Shown here piece after piece: positions 1 through 8,734 of a stretch of DNA of 26,358 nt. Under the pieces are notes generated by a model that saw only the letters and a list, made by a program, of their open reading frames with translations, was not told the DNA's origin and ran no database searches. The DNA is from Planctomycetota bacterium (GTDB taxonomy: Bacteria; Planctomycetota; PUPC01; DSUN01): NCBI GenBank assembly GCA_016872875.1, contig VGYW01000069.1, forward strand, positions 1 through 26,358. Direction: 5' to 3'. The translations under genes and the position numbers were made by a program. The first letter of the stretch is position 1, and each line of letters begins with the position of its first letter.

Positions 1-396
1 CTTGGCGGCGTCGGCGGCGTTGTCGAGTGCGACGTGAGCGACGAAGCGCGAGCCGATCGCGGCGGCGGAGAGCCCGCGCAGGTTGAGCCCCGCGATGGCG
101 AGCGCGTGGGTGATGCGGGCGCCCTGCCCAGGCTTGTCCGGGCCTTCCACCCGCACGGCGTTCAGGCTCTTCGTCTTGCAGAAGCCGGCGGCCTTGGCGG
201 CCTTGGCCTGCTTGGCGCCCTTGATGGGCGTCACGAAGACCACGCCGGTGCCCGGCTTGTCGGGCGCGCGGCGGGCGATGACGAACTCGAGGTTCGCGCC
301 CGCCCGCGCCAACGCATCCAGCTTGCCCTCGAGGCCGCCCGGCTTGTCCACGATCGCCGCCGCCCAGGTGTCCATCCGACTCACTTTCAGCGCCAT
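1..396 (-). CDS. ACT-domain protein, C-terminus cut off by window edge
   Basis: The frame is open from an ATG at 396 to base 1 (132 codons) with no stop, so the gene continues beyond the window. The protein begins MALKVSRMDTWAAAIVDKPG and later contains VEGPDKPGQGARITHALA. The DKPG-x(n)-L..AGANLEF pattern, seen twice, is typical of tandem ACT domains, small ligand-binding regulatory modules that usually bind amino acids. GGAG lies just upstream of the ATG, and a good promoter sits on the same strand at 433-461. I infer a stand-alone ACT-repeat protein of about 140 residues, because no catalytic domain precedes the ACT region. The ligand cannot be told. The long open frames on the + strand here are shadows of this gene. 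Confidence 0.8.
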   Translation of the reverse strand, partial: MALKVSRMDTWAAAIVDKPGGLEGKLDALARAGANLEFVIARRAPDKPGTGVVFVTPIKGAKQAKAAKAAGFCKTKSLNAVRVEGPDKPGQGARITHALAIAGLNLRGLSAAAIGSRFVAHVALDNAADAAK

Positions 397-432
397 GCCC
401 TTCTCCTATCAAGAGGGTTCCTGTGTGCCTGA

Positions 433-461
433 AGCATAGTGCGCGCCGACGCCTCTGTCAA
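433..461 (-). promoter_or_regulatory. sigma-70-type promoter for the ACT-domain gene
   Basis: Read on the - strand, TTGACA (456-461) is followed after 17 bp by TATGCT (433-438). The predicted start of transcription is about 30 nt upstream of the ATG at 396. The -35 box is a perfect consensus match. Confidence 0.7.
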
Positions 462-469
462 CTGCCGAG

Positions 470-498
470 TCGAAAACCTGGGGGCGATCTGCTATGCT
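470..498 (+). promoter_or_regulatory. possible weak promoter for the lyase-sulfatase pair
   Basis: TCGAAA (470-475), then 17 bp, then TATGCT (493-498). The -35 box matches only four of six consensus positions. Transcription would begin near 505, just before the AAAGGAG ribosome site at 519-525, so position is the main support. It would lie back to back with the ACT-gene promoter. Confidence 0.3.
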
Positions 499-534
499 TG
501 GCAGCCACGGGCAAAGAGAAAGGAGCACACGGAC

Positions 535-3500
535 GTGCGACAGCCTGTTGGAGTGCGGCGGCTTGACGCCGCTCTAGGCTGGCGGAGCGCTAGCCACGGG
601 AGCGCCCCCCAGCCAGAAGGACCGGACCGGCCAAGCCCACAGCGGTGTCGAGCCACCGGGCCGCTCGCCAGCTCGCGGCACCCCCACCAGGCTGACGCAT
701 TGCGGGCGGGCGCGCTCGCCTGCCTGTGGGCGCTAGTGTTCCTCAACCCCCTTGCTGCCACCGCGGTCGAGCTGGCCCGCTTCGAGCTCAAGGAGCCCCT
801 CGGCCGCGACTGGCGCGACGAGTGGCTGACGGCCGACGTGCTGGTCCAGGTCCGCCCACGCAAGGTGCCCATTGCCGCACTTCAGCTCAAGACCAGCGAT
901 GGCGAGGTCCTTCCCGCCCAGTTCGACACCACCCAGAGAACGCAAACACTCATAGACACGCACCCACTTGTCGTCCTCTTCAGGACGTCGCTGAAGAAGG
1001 ACGAGAAGAGGTCGTTCGTCATCACGGACGACGCGAAGCCGCCCCTCCCCTGGCGGGGGGTCACGGTGCAGACGAGCATCGGCGACTCCCCGCGCGCGAC
1101 GAGCTACCACCACGCGGTCGAGAATGGCGTCTACAAGGCTGCCTTCAGCGAGCCGGGTGTGGCTATCGTCGAATCGCTCGGCCTCGCAAAGGCTCTGCCA
1201 ATGGCCATCGAGTGGCCGAAGGACGCCACGCCAACCGCCGTGAAGTCTGAATGGGTCGAGAGGGGGCCGGCGCGGGCCATCCTCAAGCGCGCGTTCGCCT
1301 TCAAGAGCCCCGAGCATCGCTACGAGATCACATTCGATTTCCGCGCGGGCGACCCGTGGATTGACATCACGGAGGATTACCGCCTTGGCAAGGGCTCGTT
1401 CATCAGGATTGACCTGGCGGGGCTCAATGCCGACACGGTGTACCACCCCTATGCCTACAACGCCCGCACGTTCAGGCCCGGCGGCGACCAGGAGGACACG
1501 ACGCTTCAGCCGCCCCAGCACCCCATCGCAACGCTCGGCCCTATCTGGCGCGACATCTGGTACAACGGCGGGCCATTCGCCTTCATCTACAAGAAGGACG
1601 CCGATTGCGGCATCGGCTTCGCGGCGGTGCGAGGGAGCGAGTGGACGACGCCCGACGGCATCAGCCCCGAATCGCAGAACCTCGAGGTCCACGGCGACAA
1701 GGAGAAGCCAGGCCAGGTGTGGGTGAAACTGCCCACCGATGGCGGCCATCGCCGCTGGGCAATCGTCGTCGGACACCCCGACATCCGCAAGCAACTGGGC
1801 AGCATGGTCCGCTCCCACGCCGACATCCCGCTCGACAAGGTGCTCAAGGACTGGGTCCTCGACTGGCCATCCAAGCACCCCGTCGTCGAGAAGGGCATCG
1901 GGGGCGGCTGGTTCGGCTACTACAACCGCCACGAGCTGAACCCCACCACCATGCCCCGCGGCGCACGCAAACGCCTGAACGACCTGATGGCGAAGGGGGA
2001 AAAAGTCAAGAGCCGCGACCTCGCCTTCCTCGCCTACGTTTTCACCGACCCCAACTACTGGCCCGGCCCCAAGTACAAGTGGAAGATCGGCAACCCGAAC
2101 TTCCACACCGACATGTACAACATCCCCCTCAAGATCGGCCTCTTGATGCCCGACCACCCCCACGCCAAGCGCTGGGTGGACTATGGGGTCGAGGAGACCA
2201 AGGGTAATCTGATGCGCGACAGCTACCCAGGCGGGGCCTGGGCCGAGAGCCTCGGCTACTCGGGCTTCTTCTTCCACGTCGTAGAGAACGCGCGCCTTCT
2301 CCGCGACGCGGGCGTGCTCAATGCCTTCAAGGAGTGGCCCCGTTTCAAGGAGGCCGCCACCTACCTCGCCGCAATGCACACGCCCACCGACCCCCGTTAC
2401 GGCGAGCGGCAGAAAGCCCCCATCGGCGACACATCGCCCGGCAGCTACGTCAAAGAGCTGAACGCGATGGGCGAACTCTACAAGGGCGTTGACGAGCGGT
2501 TTGCCGAACAGCTCGCCCGCTTCCCCGTGAAATGGGACGGCGCGCTCGACCTCCGCAGCCGCGAGTTCTACGGCTTCGGCGCGATGCTCCGCGGCAACCC
2601 CTACGACGGCCGCAACGAGAGCTTCGTCACCATCAAGGCCGGCCCCGCGCGCAACCACTATCAGGGCGACGAGCTGGCCTTCCACTTCTGCTCCCTCGGC
2701 ACCCCACTGGCCATAGACCACGCCTGCCACTACTCGCCCCGTCCCTGGAGCGCCTCGATGCACAACCGCCCCGACATGAGCGGCCTCCGCCCCGTCTCCG
2801 TCGCGGCGCGCCGCGCCTTCGCCACGGCGCCCGGCGTCGCCAGCGTCTTCGTCGCCGGCGAACGCTCCACCCTCATCAGCCACCTCCCCCTCGAACCCCA
2901 CAACACCGCCAAGCCCGGCTGGGAGTATCCCACGAGCAACTTGCCCGCCGACAAGCCCTGGACCATGCGCCGCTACGTGATGCTCGTCGAGCACGACCCC
3001 GCGAAGAGCAAGATCGCCGACTATCTTATCATCCGCGACGAGATCGATTCGCCCCAACCCGTCTGGTGGAACCTCCATATCCTCGCCCGCGAGATTCAGC
3101 AGGACGGCTCGCGCTTCACATTTCCGGGCCAACTCGACGTTGACGCCACCGTCCACGTTCTCACGCCCCGTGTGCGCGAGGTCGAGAAGCGCGAGTGGGG
3201 CTGGAGCAACGAGCGCAAGAGCGGCACGCGCCGGAGCCTGCGCGGCGAGGACTACGAGAAGGAGCACTTCGGCCGCTACATCCCCCAGGACTTCGCCCGC
3301 GGCACCTGGGGCAAGGCCCCCGAGCAGAGCGGCGAGATGACCAAGTGGCTTCGGGTCAAAGGCCACGAAGGCCGCACCAACTGGCTCGTCCTCATCGTCC
3401 CCAACCTCCAGGGCAGGCCCGCGCCAAAGGTCGAGAAGCACTCCGACACCTCCGCAAGCGTGAGCCTTGGCGCGGAGGTCGAGATCGTGCACCTTGGATC

Positions 3501-3636
3501 TGACGGTGAGTGGTGCCAGGCCGCCGTCGACCGCAATGGAAACGCGACCATCCTCCTCGAAGCTGGCGAAGTGAAGCCCTGGGGCGAGGTTGACCTCAAG
3601 CCCATGCCGCCCGACCTGGATCAAGGAGCACGCTGA
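535..3636 (+). CDS. heparinase II/III-like polysaccharide lyase, exported
   Basis: About 1033 residues from a GTG at 535, chosen because AAAGGAG lies 9 nt upstream. The frame is also open from 439, and an in-frame TTG at 700 would give a normal signal peptide start. A hydrophobic export segment (ALACLWALVFLNPLAATA) lies near residues 60-77. An N-terminal beta domain follows, then a helical middle expected to form an alpha/alpha toroid, then a beta-rich part around residue 700 with NHYQGDELAFHF and IDHACHY. That pattern resembles the second domain of heparinase II/III lyases, which cut uronic-acid polysaccharides by beta-elimination. The stop overlaps the sulfatase ATG by one base (TGATG), so the two are probably translated together on a sulfated glycan. 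The stretch before the signal segment is unusually long, low in hydrophobics and looks repeat-derived. Substrate is unknown. Confidence 0.72.
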   Translation: MRQPVGVRRLDAALGWRSASHGSAPQPEGPDRPSPQRCRATGPLASSRHPHQADALRAGALACLWALVFLNPLAATAVELARFELKEPLGRDWRDEWLTADVLVQVRPRKVPIAALQLKTSDGEVLPAQFDTTQRTQTLIDTHPLVVLFRTSLKKDEKRSFVITDDAKPPLPWRGVTVQTSIGDSPRATSYHHAVENGVYKAAFSEPGVAIVESLGLAKALPMAIEWPKDATPTAVKSEWVERGPARAILKRAFAFKSPEHRYEITFDFRAGDPWIDITEDYRLGKGSFIRIDLAGLNADTVYHPYAYNARTFRPGGDQEDTTLQPPQHPIATLGPIWRDIWYNGGPFAFIYKKDADCGIGFAAVRGSEWTTPDGISPESQNLEVHGDKEKPGQVWVKLPTDGGHRRWAIVVGHPDIRKQLGSMVRSHADIPLDKVLKDWVLDWPSKHPVVEKGIGGGWFGYYNRHELNPTTMPRGARKRLNDLMAKGEKVKSRDLAFLAYVFTDPNYWPGPKYKWKIGNPNFHTDMYNIPLKIGLLMPDHPHAKRWVDYGVEETKGNLMRDSYPGGAWAESLGYSGFFFHVVENARLLRDAGVLNAFKEWPRFKEAATYLAAMHTPTDPRYGERQKAPIGDTSPGSYVKELNAMGELYKGVDERFAEQLARFPVKWDGALDLRSREFYGFGAMLRGNPYDGRNESFVTIKAGPARNHYQGDELAFHFCSLGTPLAIDHACHYSPRPWSASMHNRPDMSGLRPVSVAARRAFATAPGVASVFVAGERSTLISHLPLEPHNTAKPGWEYPTSNLPADKPWTMRRYVMLVEHDPAKSKIADYLIIRDEIDSPQPVWWNLHILAREIQQDGSRFTFPGQLDVDATVHVLTPRVREVEKREWGWSNERKSGTRRSLRGEDYEKEHFGRYIPQDFARGTWGKAPEQSGEMTKWLRVKGHEGRTNWLVLIVPNLQGRPAPKVEKHSDTSASVSLGAEVEIVHLGSDGEWCQAAVDRNGNATILLEAGEVKPWGEVDLKPMPPDLDQGAR
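548..612 (+). repeat. repeat-like insert at the 5' end of the lyase gene
   Basis: GCGGCggcttgacGCCGC forms a small hairpin and GGCTggcggagcgctAGCC a second one just after it, resembling the paired-hairpin elements elsewhere in this window. It lies between the probable GTG start and the signal peptide and would be translated as a basic leader. No second copy lies in this window, so the call rests on structure alone. Confidence 0.35.
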
Positions 3637-5174
3637 TGCCGCGTCCGAGTCGCCGCGAGTTCCTTACGAGAAGCGCAGGTTGCTCTCTGCTCTTTGGCGC
3701 GTTCCCAGCTCTCGGAGCCCAGGGGGCCGCGCCCAAAGCCAAGCTCAATGTCCTCTTCATCGCCGTGGACGACCTGCGGCCCCAGCTCGGCTGCTACGGC
3801 GTGAAGCACATCAAGTCGCCCAACCTCGACAAGCTGGCGGGCCGCGGCATCGTGTTCAACCGCGCCTACTGCCAGCAGGCCGTGTGCAGCCCGTCCCGCA
3901 CCTCCCTCCTCACCGGCCGCCGGCCCGACACCACCCGCATCTACGACCTCCAGACCCACTTCCGCAAGACAATCCCCGACGTGGTAACACTGCCCCAGCA
4001 CTTCAAGGCGCACGGCTACCACTGCCAGGCTTTCAGCAAGATCTACCACGGAGGGCTCGACGACCCCGCGTCGTGGAGCGTCCCGCACCGCGACCCCGGC
4101 AAGCCGATGTATGGCAAGCCCGAGACCCTGGCCGAGCTCCAGAAGCAGCGGGAGAAGCTCAAGGCCGAGGAGAAAGGCCCAGCCATCAAGGTGTTGGAGA
4201 AGGACCCGAAGACTGGCACCGTGCTCAAGGTCACGCCGCCACGCTTCCGTCTCCGTGGCCCCTCGTGGGAGGACCCCGACGTGCCCGACAACGCGCTCGC
4301 CGACGGCGCGGCCGCGGACATGGCCATCGAGGCCCTGCGGCAGCTCAAGGACAAGCCCTTCTTCCTCGCCGTCGGCTTCCTCAAGCCACACCTGCCATTC
4401 GTCGCCCCCAAACGCTACTTCGACCTCTATCCGCCCGGCTCGGTGAGCCTGGCCGACAACCCCTTCCCGCCCAAGGACTGCCCGCCAATTGCCCTCACGA
4501 CATGGGGCGAGCTCCGCGCCTACTCCGACATCCCCAAGCAGGGCAAGCTCCCCGACGAGAAGGCCCTCGAACTCGTCCGCGCCTACCACGCGGCGACGAG
4601 CTACACCGACGCCCAGATTGGCCGCATCCTCGACGAGTTGGACAAGTTGGGGATTGCCGAGAAGACCGTCGTGGTCGTCTGGGGCGACCACGGCTGGCAC
4701 CTCGGCGAGCACGGACTCTGGTGCAAGCACACCAACTTCGAGGTCGCCACCCGCTCACCCCTCATCTTCCGCGCACCAGGCCAGAAGAAGCCCGGGGCGA
4801 AGACCGATGCCCTCGCGGAGTTCGTGGACATCTATCCCACCCTCTGCGAGCTGTGCGGGCTTCCACTGCCCGACGGCCTCGAGGGCACCAGCCTCGCCCC
4901 GCTCCTCGACGACCCCGCCCGCCCCTGGAAGAAAGCCGCCTTCAGCCAATACCCCCGCGGCAAGGCCATGGGCTACTCGCTCCGCACCGACCGCCACCGC
5001 TACACCGAGTGGCAGGAGAACCGCAAGGCCGTCGCCCGCGAACTCTACGACTACCAGGCCGACCCCGCAGGCAACGCCAACATCGCCGACAAGCCCGAAA
5101 ATAAGGACCTCGTCGCACAGCTCAGCAAGCTCCTCAACGACGGCTGGCGCGCCGCGCTGCCGCCGAAGCTGTGA
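3636..5174 (+). CDS. sulfatase, iduronate-2-sulfatase-like, Tat-exported
   Basis: 512 residues. The ATG at 3636 overlaps the lyase stop, with AAGGAG at 3623-3628. The N-terminus SRREFLTRSAG is a twin-arginine signal, so the protein is probably exported folded. The formylglycine site is CSPSR at residues 84-88; Cys84 would be converted to formylglycine by an FGE- or anSME-type maturase, neither of which is in this window. Metal-binding residues are visible as Asp45-Asp46 and Asp351-His352, with Lys364 nearby. The N-terminal form NVLFIAVDDLRPQLGCYG is typical of the iduronate-2-sulfatase branch of family S1. Length is normal. Next to a lyase, it most likely removes sulfate esters from the same polysaccharide. 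The exact sugar position cannot be read from sequence. Confidence 0.93.
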   Translation: MPRPSRREFLTRSAGCSLLFGAFPALGAQGAAPKAKLNVLFIAVDDLRPQLGCYGVKHIKSPNLDKLAGRGIVFNRAYCQQAVCSPSRTSLLTGRRPDTTRIYDLQTHFRKTIPDVVTLPQHFKAHGYHCQAFSKIYHGGLDDPASWSVPHRDPGKPMYGKPETLAELQKQREKLKAEEKGPAIKVLEKDPKTGTVLKVTPPRFRLRGPSWEDPDVPDNALADGAAADMAIEALRQLKDKPFFLAVGFLKPHLPFVAPKRYFDLYPPGSVSLADNPFPPKDCPPIALTTWGELRAYSDIPKQGKLPDEKALELVRAYHAATSYTDAQIGRILDELDKLGIAEKTVVVVWGDHGWHLGEHGLWCKHTNFEVATRSPLIFRAPGQKKPGAKTDALAEFVDIYPTLCELCGLPLPDGLEGTSLAPLLDDPARPWKKAAFSQYPRGKAMGYSLRTDRHRYTEWQENRKAVARELYDYQADPAGNANIADKPENKDLVAQLSKLLNDGWRAALPPKL

Positions 5175-5275
5175 TCGCGTCCAACGGCGGCGCGGGGCCG
5201 AGACCGTCGTTCTCACATTCTCACTACTCCGGCCGCTGATTGTTTAGCACCCGCGGGCCAGTGTCACGACTGAGA

Positions 5276-5339
5276 ACCCGTTCGTAGTGCGGCCTTCAGG
5301 CCGTATCTGGGCGTACGGGCTAAAGCCCGCACTACGAAC
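5276..5339. repeat. class A palindromic element (outer stem plus two hairpins)
   Basis: The outer arms GTTCGTAGTGCGG (5280-5292) and CCGCACTACGAAC (5327-5339) are perfect 13-bp complements. Inside are two smaller hairpins, GGCCTTCAGGCC (5291-5302) and GGGCTAAAGCCC (5317-5328). Folded, this gives a Y shape. Its left half recurs at 10349-10377 (28 of 29 bases) and, inverted, at 13878-13901 (24 of 24). No T-run follows, so it is not a typical terminator. Confidence 0.85.
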
Positions 5340-5374
5340 AATGGCCACACGAATGCCCCGGCGCGGATTTCGGC

Positions 5375-5402
5375 TTGACAGCGGCACGGGGGGGGGTATA
5401 AT
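5375..5402 (+). promoter_or_regulatory. near-consensus sigma-70 promoter of the PEP-CTERM gene
   Basis: TTGACA (5375-5380), then 16 bp, then TATAAT (5397-5402). Both boxes match consensus perfectly. The ATG lies 53 nt downstream of the -10 box, giving a leader of roughly 45 nt. Confidence 0.8.
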
Positions 5403-5454
5403 GGCTCGCGCGCGTCTGGCCATCGCAACGGGATGCGACAACAGGAGAAGAGCC

Positions 5455-6162
5455 ATGCACAAGTCGGCTAGCAGCTTGCGTCGCCTCACCGGCCTCGTGG
5501 CCGCCGCCCTCGCCCTCGCCAGCTTCGGCGGGGCCGCGCACGCAGGCATCATCTATGACAATGGCGCGCCTTCCATGACGAATGATTACTGGCTGAGCGA
5601 CTTTGATTCCTCGTACGAGGCAGCCAGCACCTTCTCTCTTGCGGGCGCCGCGGTCGTCCGCGATGTCCATTGGTGGGGCATCTACGCGGAGGGCGATGCA
5701 CCCCCGCCCCTGGACGACTGGACAATCCGCTTCTACAACATCGTTGGGCAATTCGGCGAGCCCGCCGACAGCCCCTTTGCCGAGTTCGCCCTCGGCGACA
5801 TCGGGCGGGCCGACACGGGCCTGAACTATACCGCCTACGACCTTGACCTCGACGTGTACGAGTACCACGCCGTGCTGCCGGTGGACCTGGCCCTCGCAGC
5901 CGGGTCCTACGCCGTCGCGGCCATCGCCAACACCGCCGGCGTCAGCGATGACTGGGGCTGGCTCAGCGCGCTCCCCCCGTACTCTGGCACAGCGTGGACG
6001 CGCTACCATGGGGATGAATGGATGGCCACGGGCTATGACCTCGCCTTCTACCTCACGGACGACCCGCGACCGGCGGGCGAGATCCCCGAGCCGGCCACGC
6101 TCTCCCTCCTCGCCCTCGGCGGCCTGGGCCTGCTGTGGCGCCGCCGACGCCAGGCCGCGTAG
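5455..6162 (+). CDS. PEP-CTERM sorted secreted protein
   Basis: 235 residues from the ATG at 5455, with AGGAG at 5443-5447. The frame is open further upstream, but this start gives a clean signal peptide: SSLRRLTGLVAAALALASFG ending in AHA. The C-terminus is textbook PEP-CTERM: IPEPATLSLLALGGLGLL and then an Arg-rich tail. Such tails are recognised by an exosortase, which removes them during export to the cell surface or matrix. No exosortase gene is visible here. The body is rich in Asp, Tyr and Trp and reads like a beta-sandwich, with no catalytic motif I recognise. It stands alone behind a strong promoter. The molecular role is unknown; a matrix or adhesion protein is plausible. Confidence 0.88.
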   Translation: MHKSASSLRRLTGLVAAALALASFGGAAHAGIIYDNGAPSMTNDYWLSDFDSSYEAASTFSLAGAAVVRDVHWWGIYAEGDAPPPLDDWTIRFYNIVGQFGEPADSPFAEFALGDIGRADTGLNYTAYDLDLDVYEYHAVLPVDLALAAGSYAVAAIANTAGVSDDWGWLSALPPYSGTAWTRYHGDEWMATGYDLAFYLTDDPRPAGEIPEPATLSLLALGGLGLLWRRRRQAA

Positions 6163-6190
6163 CATTGCCCGCTCCTCCTGCTGAACCAAT

Positions 6191-6278
6191 CACACGGACT
6201 GACACGGACGAACACGGACCGGCCCGTTCGAGGGAGGAGAGGGCTGCCCGTCCGTGTGTGTCCGTGTCTGTCCGTGTG
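6191..6278. repeat. class B iterated-word inverted repeat (CACGGAC word)
   Basis: Arms at 6191-6219 and 6250-6278 pair at 26 of 29 positions. Each arm is built from three near-copies of a CACGGAC word, so alternative registers of pairing are possible. It fills the gap after the PEP-CTERM gene. No T-run follows. Confidence 0.85.
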
Positions 6279-6346
6279 ATGGCATCCGCACGCCCCACTC
6301 GATGCTCCCCGCCTCTGGCGTAGCGGCCAGCGTCCCGCTTGCCGAC

Positions 6347-6375
6347 TTGACCCATCGCCCCTCACCAGGTAGATT
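6347..6375 (+). promoter_or_regulatory. sigma-70-type promoter for the DUF4838 gene
   Basis: TTGACC (6347-6352), then 17 bp, then TAGATT (6370-6375). The -35 box matches five and the -10 box four of six consensus bases. Predicted transcription starts near 6382, exactly where the palindromic element at 6381 begins. Confidence 0.5.
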
Positions 6376-6380
6376 CATGC

Positions 6381-6437
6381 GTAGCCGCAAGCGTCCCGCT
6401 TGCGCGAGCTTTCGACAAGCGAGACGCTTGTCGCTAC
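6381..6437. repeat. class A palindromic element in the leader of the DUF4838 gene
   Basis: Outer arms 6381-6393 and 6425-6437 pair at 11 of 13 positions (GTAGC against GCTAC at the ends). Inner hairpins are CAAGCGtcccGCTTG and CAAGCGagaCGCTTG. A decayed partial copy of the left half lies directly upstream at 6318-6345. The element begins 5 nt after the -10 box and ends 22 nt before the ATG, so it would make up most of the 5' UTR. Confidence 0.8.
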
Positions 6438-6459
6438 ACGACAGAACTCGGAGACCGCG

Positions 6460-8682
6460 ATGAAGCGCACGCTTACAGCAGTCGTAGCCCTCTGCCTCGC
6501 CCAGGCGTCGTTGGCGATGGAGATCGTGCGCGACGGCCAGCCCGTCGCCACAATCGTCACCGAGAAGGCCCCCGCGCCTGACAAGGGCGGCCGAGGGCGC
6601 GGCGGCTGGGACGATGCGGCCGCGGCCAGGGTGCTGGCCGATTGGGTGAAGAAGATGACCGACGCCGAGCTGCCAATCGCCGACTCTGCTCCCGCGGGCA
6701 AGCCGGCCATCTTCGTCGGCGCCGCCGCTCTCAGGGCCGGCCTCAAGCTCGACGATATCAAGTCCCCCACCAACGAAGGCATGCGCATACTCTCGGACGG
6801 CGGTCGCGTGCTCCTCGCCAGCCAGTGCGGCGCCGCAACCGTCAAGGCCGCCTGCCGCTTCCTCGAAGAGCTCGGCTGCCGCTACTTCATGGACGAGCCG
6901 ATCGGCGAGGTCTTCCCCCGCACCAAGACGCTCTCCGTCGGCAAGCTCGACATCGCCGACCAGCCCGGCTTCCTCTACCGCTCCATCTGGGGCTCGCAGT
7001 GGACCGCCAACTCGCTTTGGAAGGTCTGGAACGGGGCGGGCGGCATCGGCATGGGCATGGGGCACTCCTGGGGCGGCTACGTCCGAAAGAACCTCTTCGC
7101 CCAGCACCCCGACTACTTCCCCCTGCGGCTCGACAAGCGCGTGGAGAGCGAATGGCTCTGCACCACTAACCCCGAGCTTCGCAAGCTGTTTGCCGAGAAC
7201 CTGCTGAAGGCCATCGAGGGCGGCAGCACCAATCCCTCAATCTCGCCGCCCGACGGCACGACCTACTGCGAATGCCCCACGTGCAAGGCCCAGGACGACC
7301 CCAAGTCCCTCGAGCCCTCCTCGGGCAGGGTCAATATGACGAACCGCTACTGTGATTTCTTCGACTTCCTGGCGAAGCAGGCCGCCGCCAAGCGCCCCGA
7401 ATCCATCCTGAGCTTCTATGCCTACGCCGACTACACGCAGCCGCCCACCCGCAAGGAGAAGCTCCAGCCCAACCTCTGCGCCTGGATCGCCCCCATCCGC
7501 TACTGCCGCTACCACCGCATCGGCCACCCCGACTGCCCAAGCCGCACGCAACTCGCCGAGCTCCTCGACGGCTGGGGCGCCGTCGCCTCCAAAATCGGCT
7601 ATCGCACCTACAACTTCAACCTCGCCGAGTGCTGCGTCCCCTTCTTCATGTACTCCGTCTGGAAGCACGACATCCCCTTCCTCAAGGCCAAAGGCTGCGT
7701 CGGCGTCAACCTCGAATCCCTCGAGAACTGGGAGATCTACGGCCCGCACCTCTACCTCTCCATCCGCCTCGCCTACAGCCCCCAGGCCGACGCCGCGGCG
7801 ATCATGGACGACTTCTTCGCCCGCTTCTACGGCCCAAAGGCCGGCCCCCCGATGAAGCAATACTGGATGGCCATTGACGACGCCTTCGATAAGCTGAGAG
7901 CCCACGCCGGCTGCTTCTTCGCCGTCCACCTCGTCTACACCCCCGACTTCCTCGCCAAGCAGAAGGCCCTCCTCGACCAGGCCGCCGAGGCCGCGAAGGG
8001 CGAGCCAGCCGTCTCCGAGCGAGTCGCTCTCCACACCGAGGGCTGGCGCAACGCCGCCGAGTTCATCGCCGTCCGCGACGCGATGAACAAGGGCGACTTC
8101 GCCCTCGCCAAGAAGGTCTACGATGCCCTCGTCGCCCGCAACGAAGTCGAGTACAAGAAGGGCTACGGCAACCACTACACCCTCAGCTACCTCAAGCGCT
8201 TCGTCGGCACCCACGTCGAGGCTGGCGCCGCCGCCACCGCGCCGCCCGCCAAGCTCCTCGCCGTCCTCCCCGACCAATGGCGCCTCGCCTACGACAAGGA
8301 GGAAGAAGGCGCCAACAAAGGCTACGCCAAGCCCGACTTCGACGATTCCCAGTGGAAAGCTGTCGCAACCTACTCCAACACCCTCGACGCCCAGGGCCTC
8401 TCCGACGAGAAGACCATCCTCTGGTATCGCACCCGCTTCCAGGTGCCCACCCAGCACACCAAGCTTGTGCTCTTTTTCACTGAGGTGGATGGCAACCCCA
8501 TCGTCTACATCAACGGCAAAGAGACCCAGATCGGCAAGAAGCGCGCCCCATTCGAAATCGAGATCACGGAGGCCGCCAGGCCAGGCGAGAACCTCGTCGC
8601 CGTCCGCGTTGACCACTCCAAGATCACCGAGCTCTTCCTCGGCGGCATCATCCGCCCGGTCCTCCTCATCGAGCGGCCCTGA
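6460..8682 (+). CDS. exported DUF4838 glycosidase-like protein with jelly-roll C-terminus
   Basis: 740 residues from the ATG at 6460, with GGAG at 6450-6453. An upstream in-frame TTG at 6400 lies inside the repeat and is unlikely. Residues 1-19 (KRTLTAVVALCLAQASLA) form a signal peptide. Residues 20 to about 160 look like the small alpha/beta domain found before alpha-glucuronidase and GH20 barrels (AARVLADWVKKMTDAELPI, KPAIFVGAA, FLEELGCRYFM). The middle is the DUF4838 region, with FLYRSIWGSQ, a CECPTC cysteine motif and YYNFN-type aromatic stretches. Residues about 603-740 resemble the sugar-binding jelly roll of GH2 enzymes (FDDSQWKAV, LWYRTRFQVP, VYINGKE). I infer carbohydrate binding or hydrolysis outside the cytoplasm; substrate and catalytic residues are not assigned. 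Confidence 0.8.
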   Translation: MKRTLTAVVALCLAQASLAMEIVRDGQPVATIVTEKAPAPDKGGRGRGGWDDAAAARVLADWVKKMTDAELPIADSAPAGKPAIFVGAAALRAGLKLDDIKSPTNEGMRILSDGGRVLLASQCGAATVKAACRFLEELGCRYFMDEPIGEVFPRTKTLSVGKLDIADQPGFLYRSIWGSQWTANSLWKVWNGAGGIGMGMGHSWGGYVRKNLFAQHPDYFPLRLDKRVESEWLCTTNPELRKLFAENLLKAIEGGSTNPSISPPDGTTYCECPTCKAQDDPKSLEPSSGRVNMTNRYCDFFDFLAKQAAAKRPESILSFYAYADYTQPPTRKEKLQPNLCAWIAPIRYCRYHRIGHPDCPSRTQLAELLDGWGAVASKIGYRTYNFNLAECCVPFFMYSVWKHDIPFLKAKGCVGVNLESLENWEIYGPHLYLSIRLAYSPQADAAAIMDDFFARFYGPKAGPPMKQYWMAIDDAFDKLRAHAGCFFAVHLVYTPDFLAKQKALLDQAAEAAKGEPAVSERVALHTEGWRNAAEFIAVRDAMNKGDFALAKKVYDALVARNEVEYKKGYGNHYTLSYLKRFVGTHVEAGAAATAPPAKLLAVLPDQWRLAYDKEEEGANKGYAKPDFDDSQWKAVATYSNTLDAQGLSDEKTILWYRTRFQVPTQHTKLVLFFTEVDGNPIVYINGKETQIGKKRAPFEIEITEAARPGENLVAVRVDHSKITELFLGGIIRPVLLIERP

Positions 8683-8734
8683 AACGGCCCGTCCCCGCAA
8701 GGCTTGTTGCCCACACCAGCCGCCCGGCTCCCGC

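Noticed and set aside
733..3624. A 963-codon open frame on the - strand opposite the lyase
   Set aside because: It mirrors the lyase codon positions, has no recognisable domain and no ribosome site. The + strand frame has a signal peptide and continues into a coupled sulfatase.
5280..5339. Intrinsic terminator after the sulfatase gene
   Set aside because: The stem is strong but no T-run follows on either strand, and the same sequence occurs inside coding regions.
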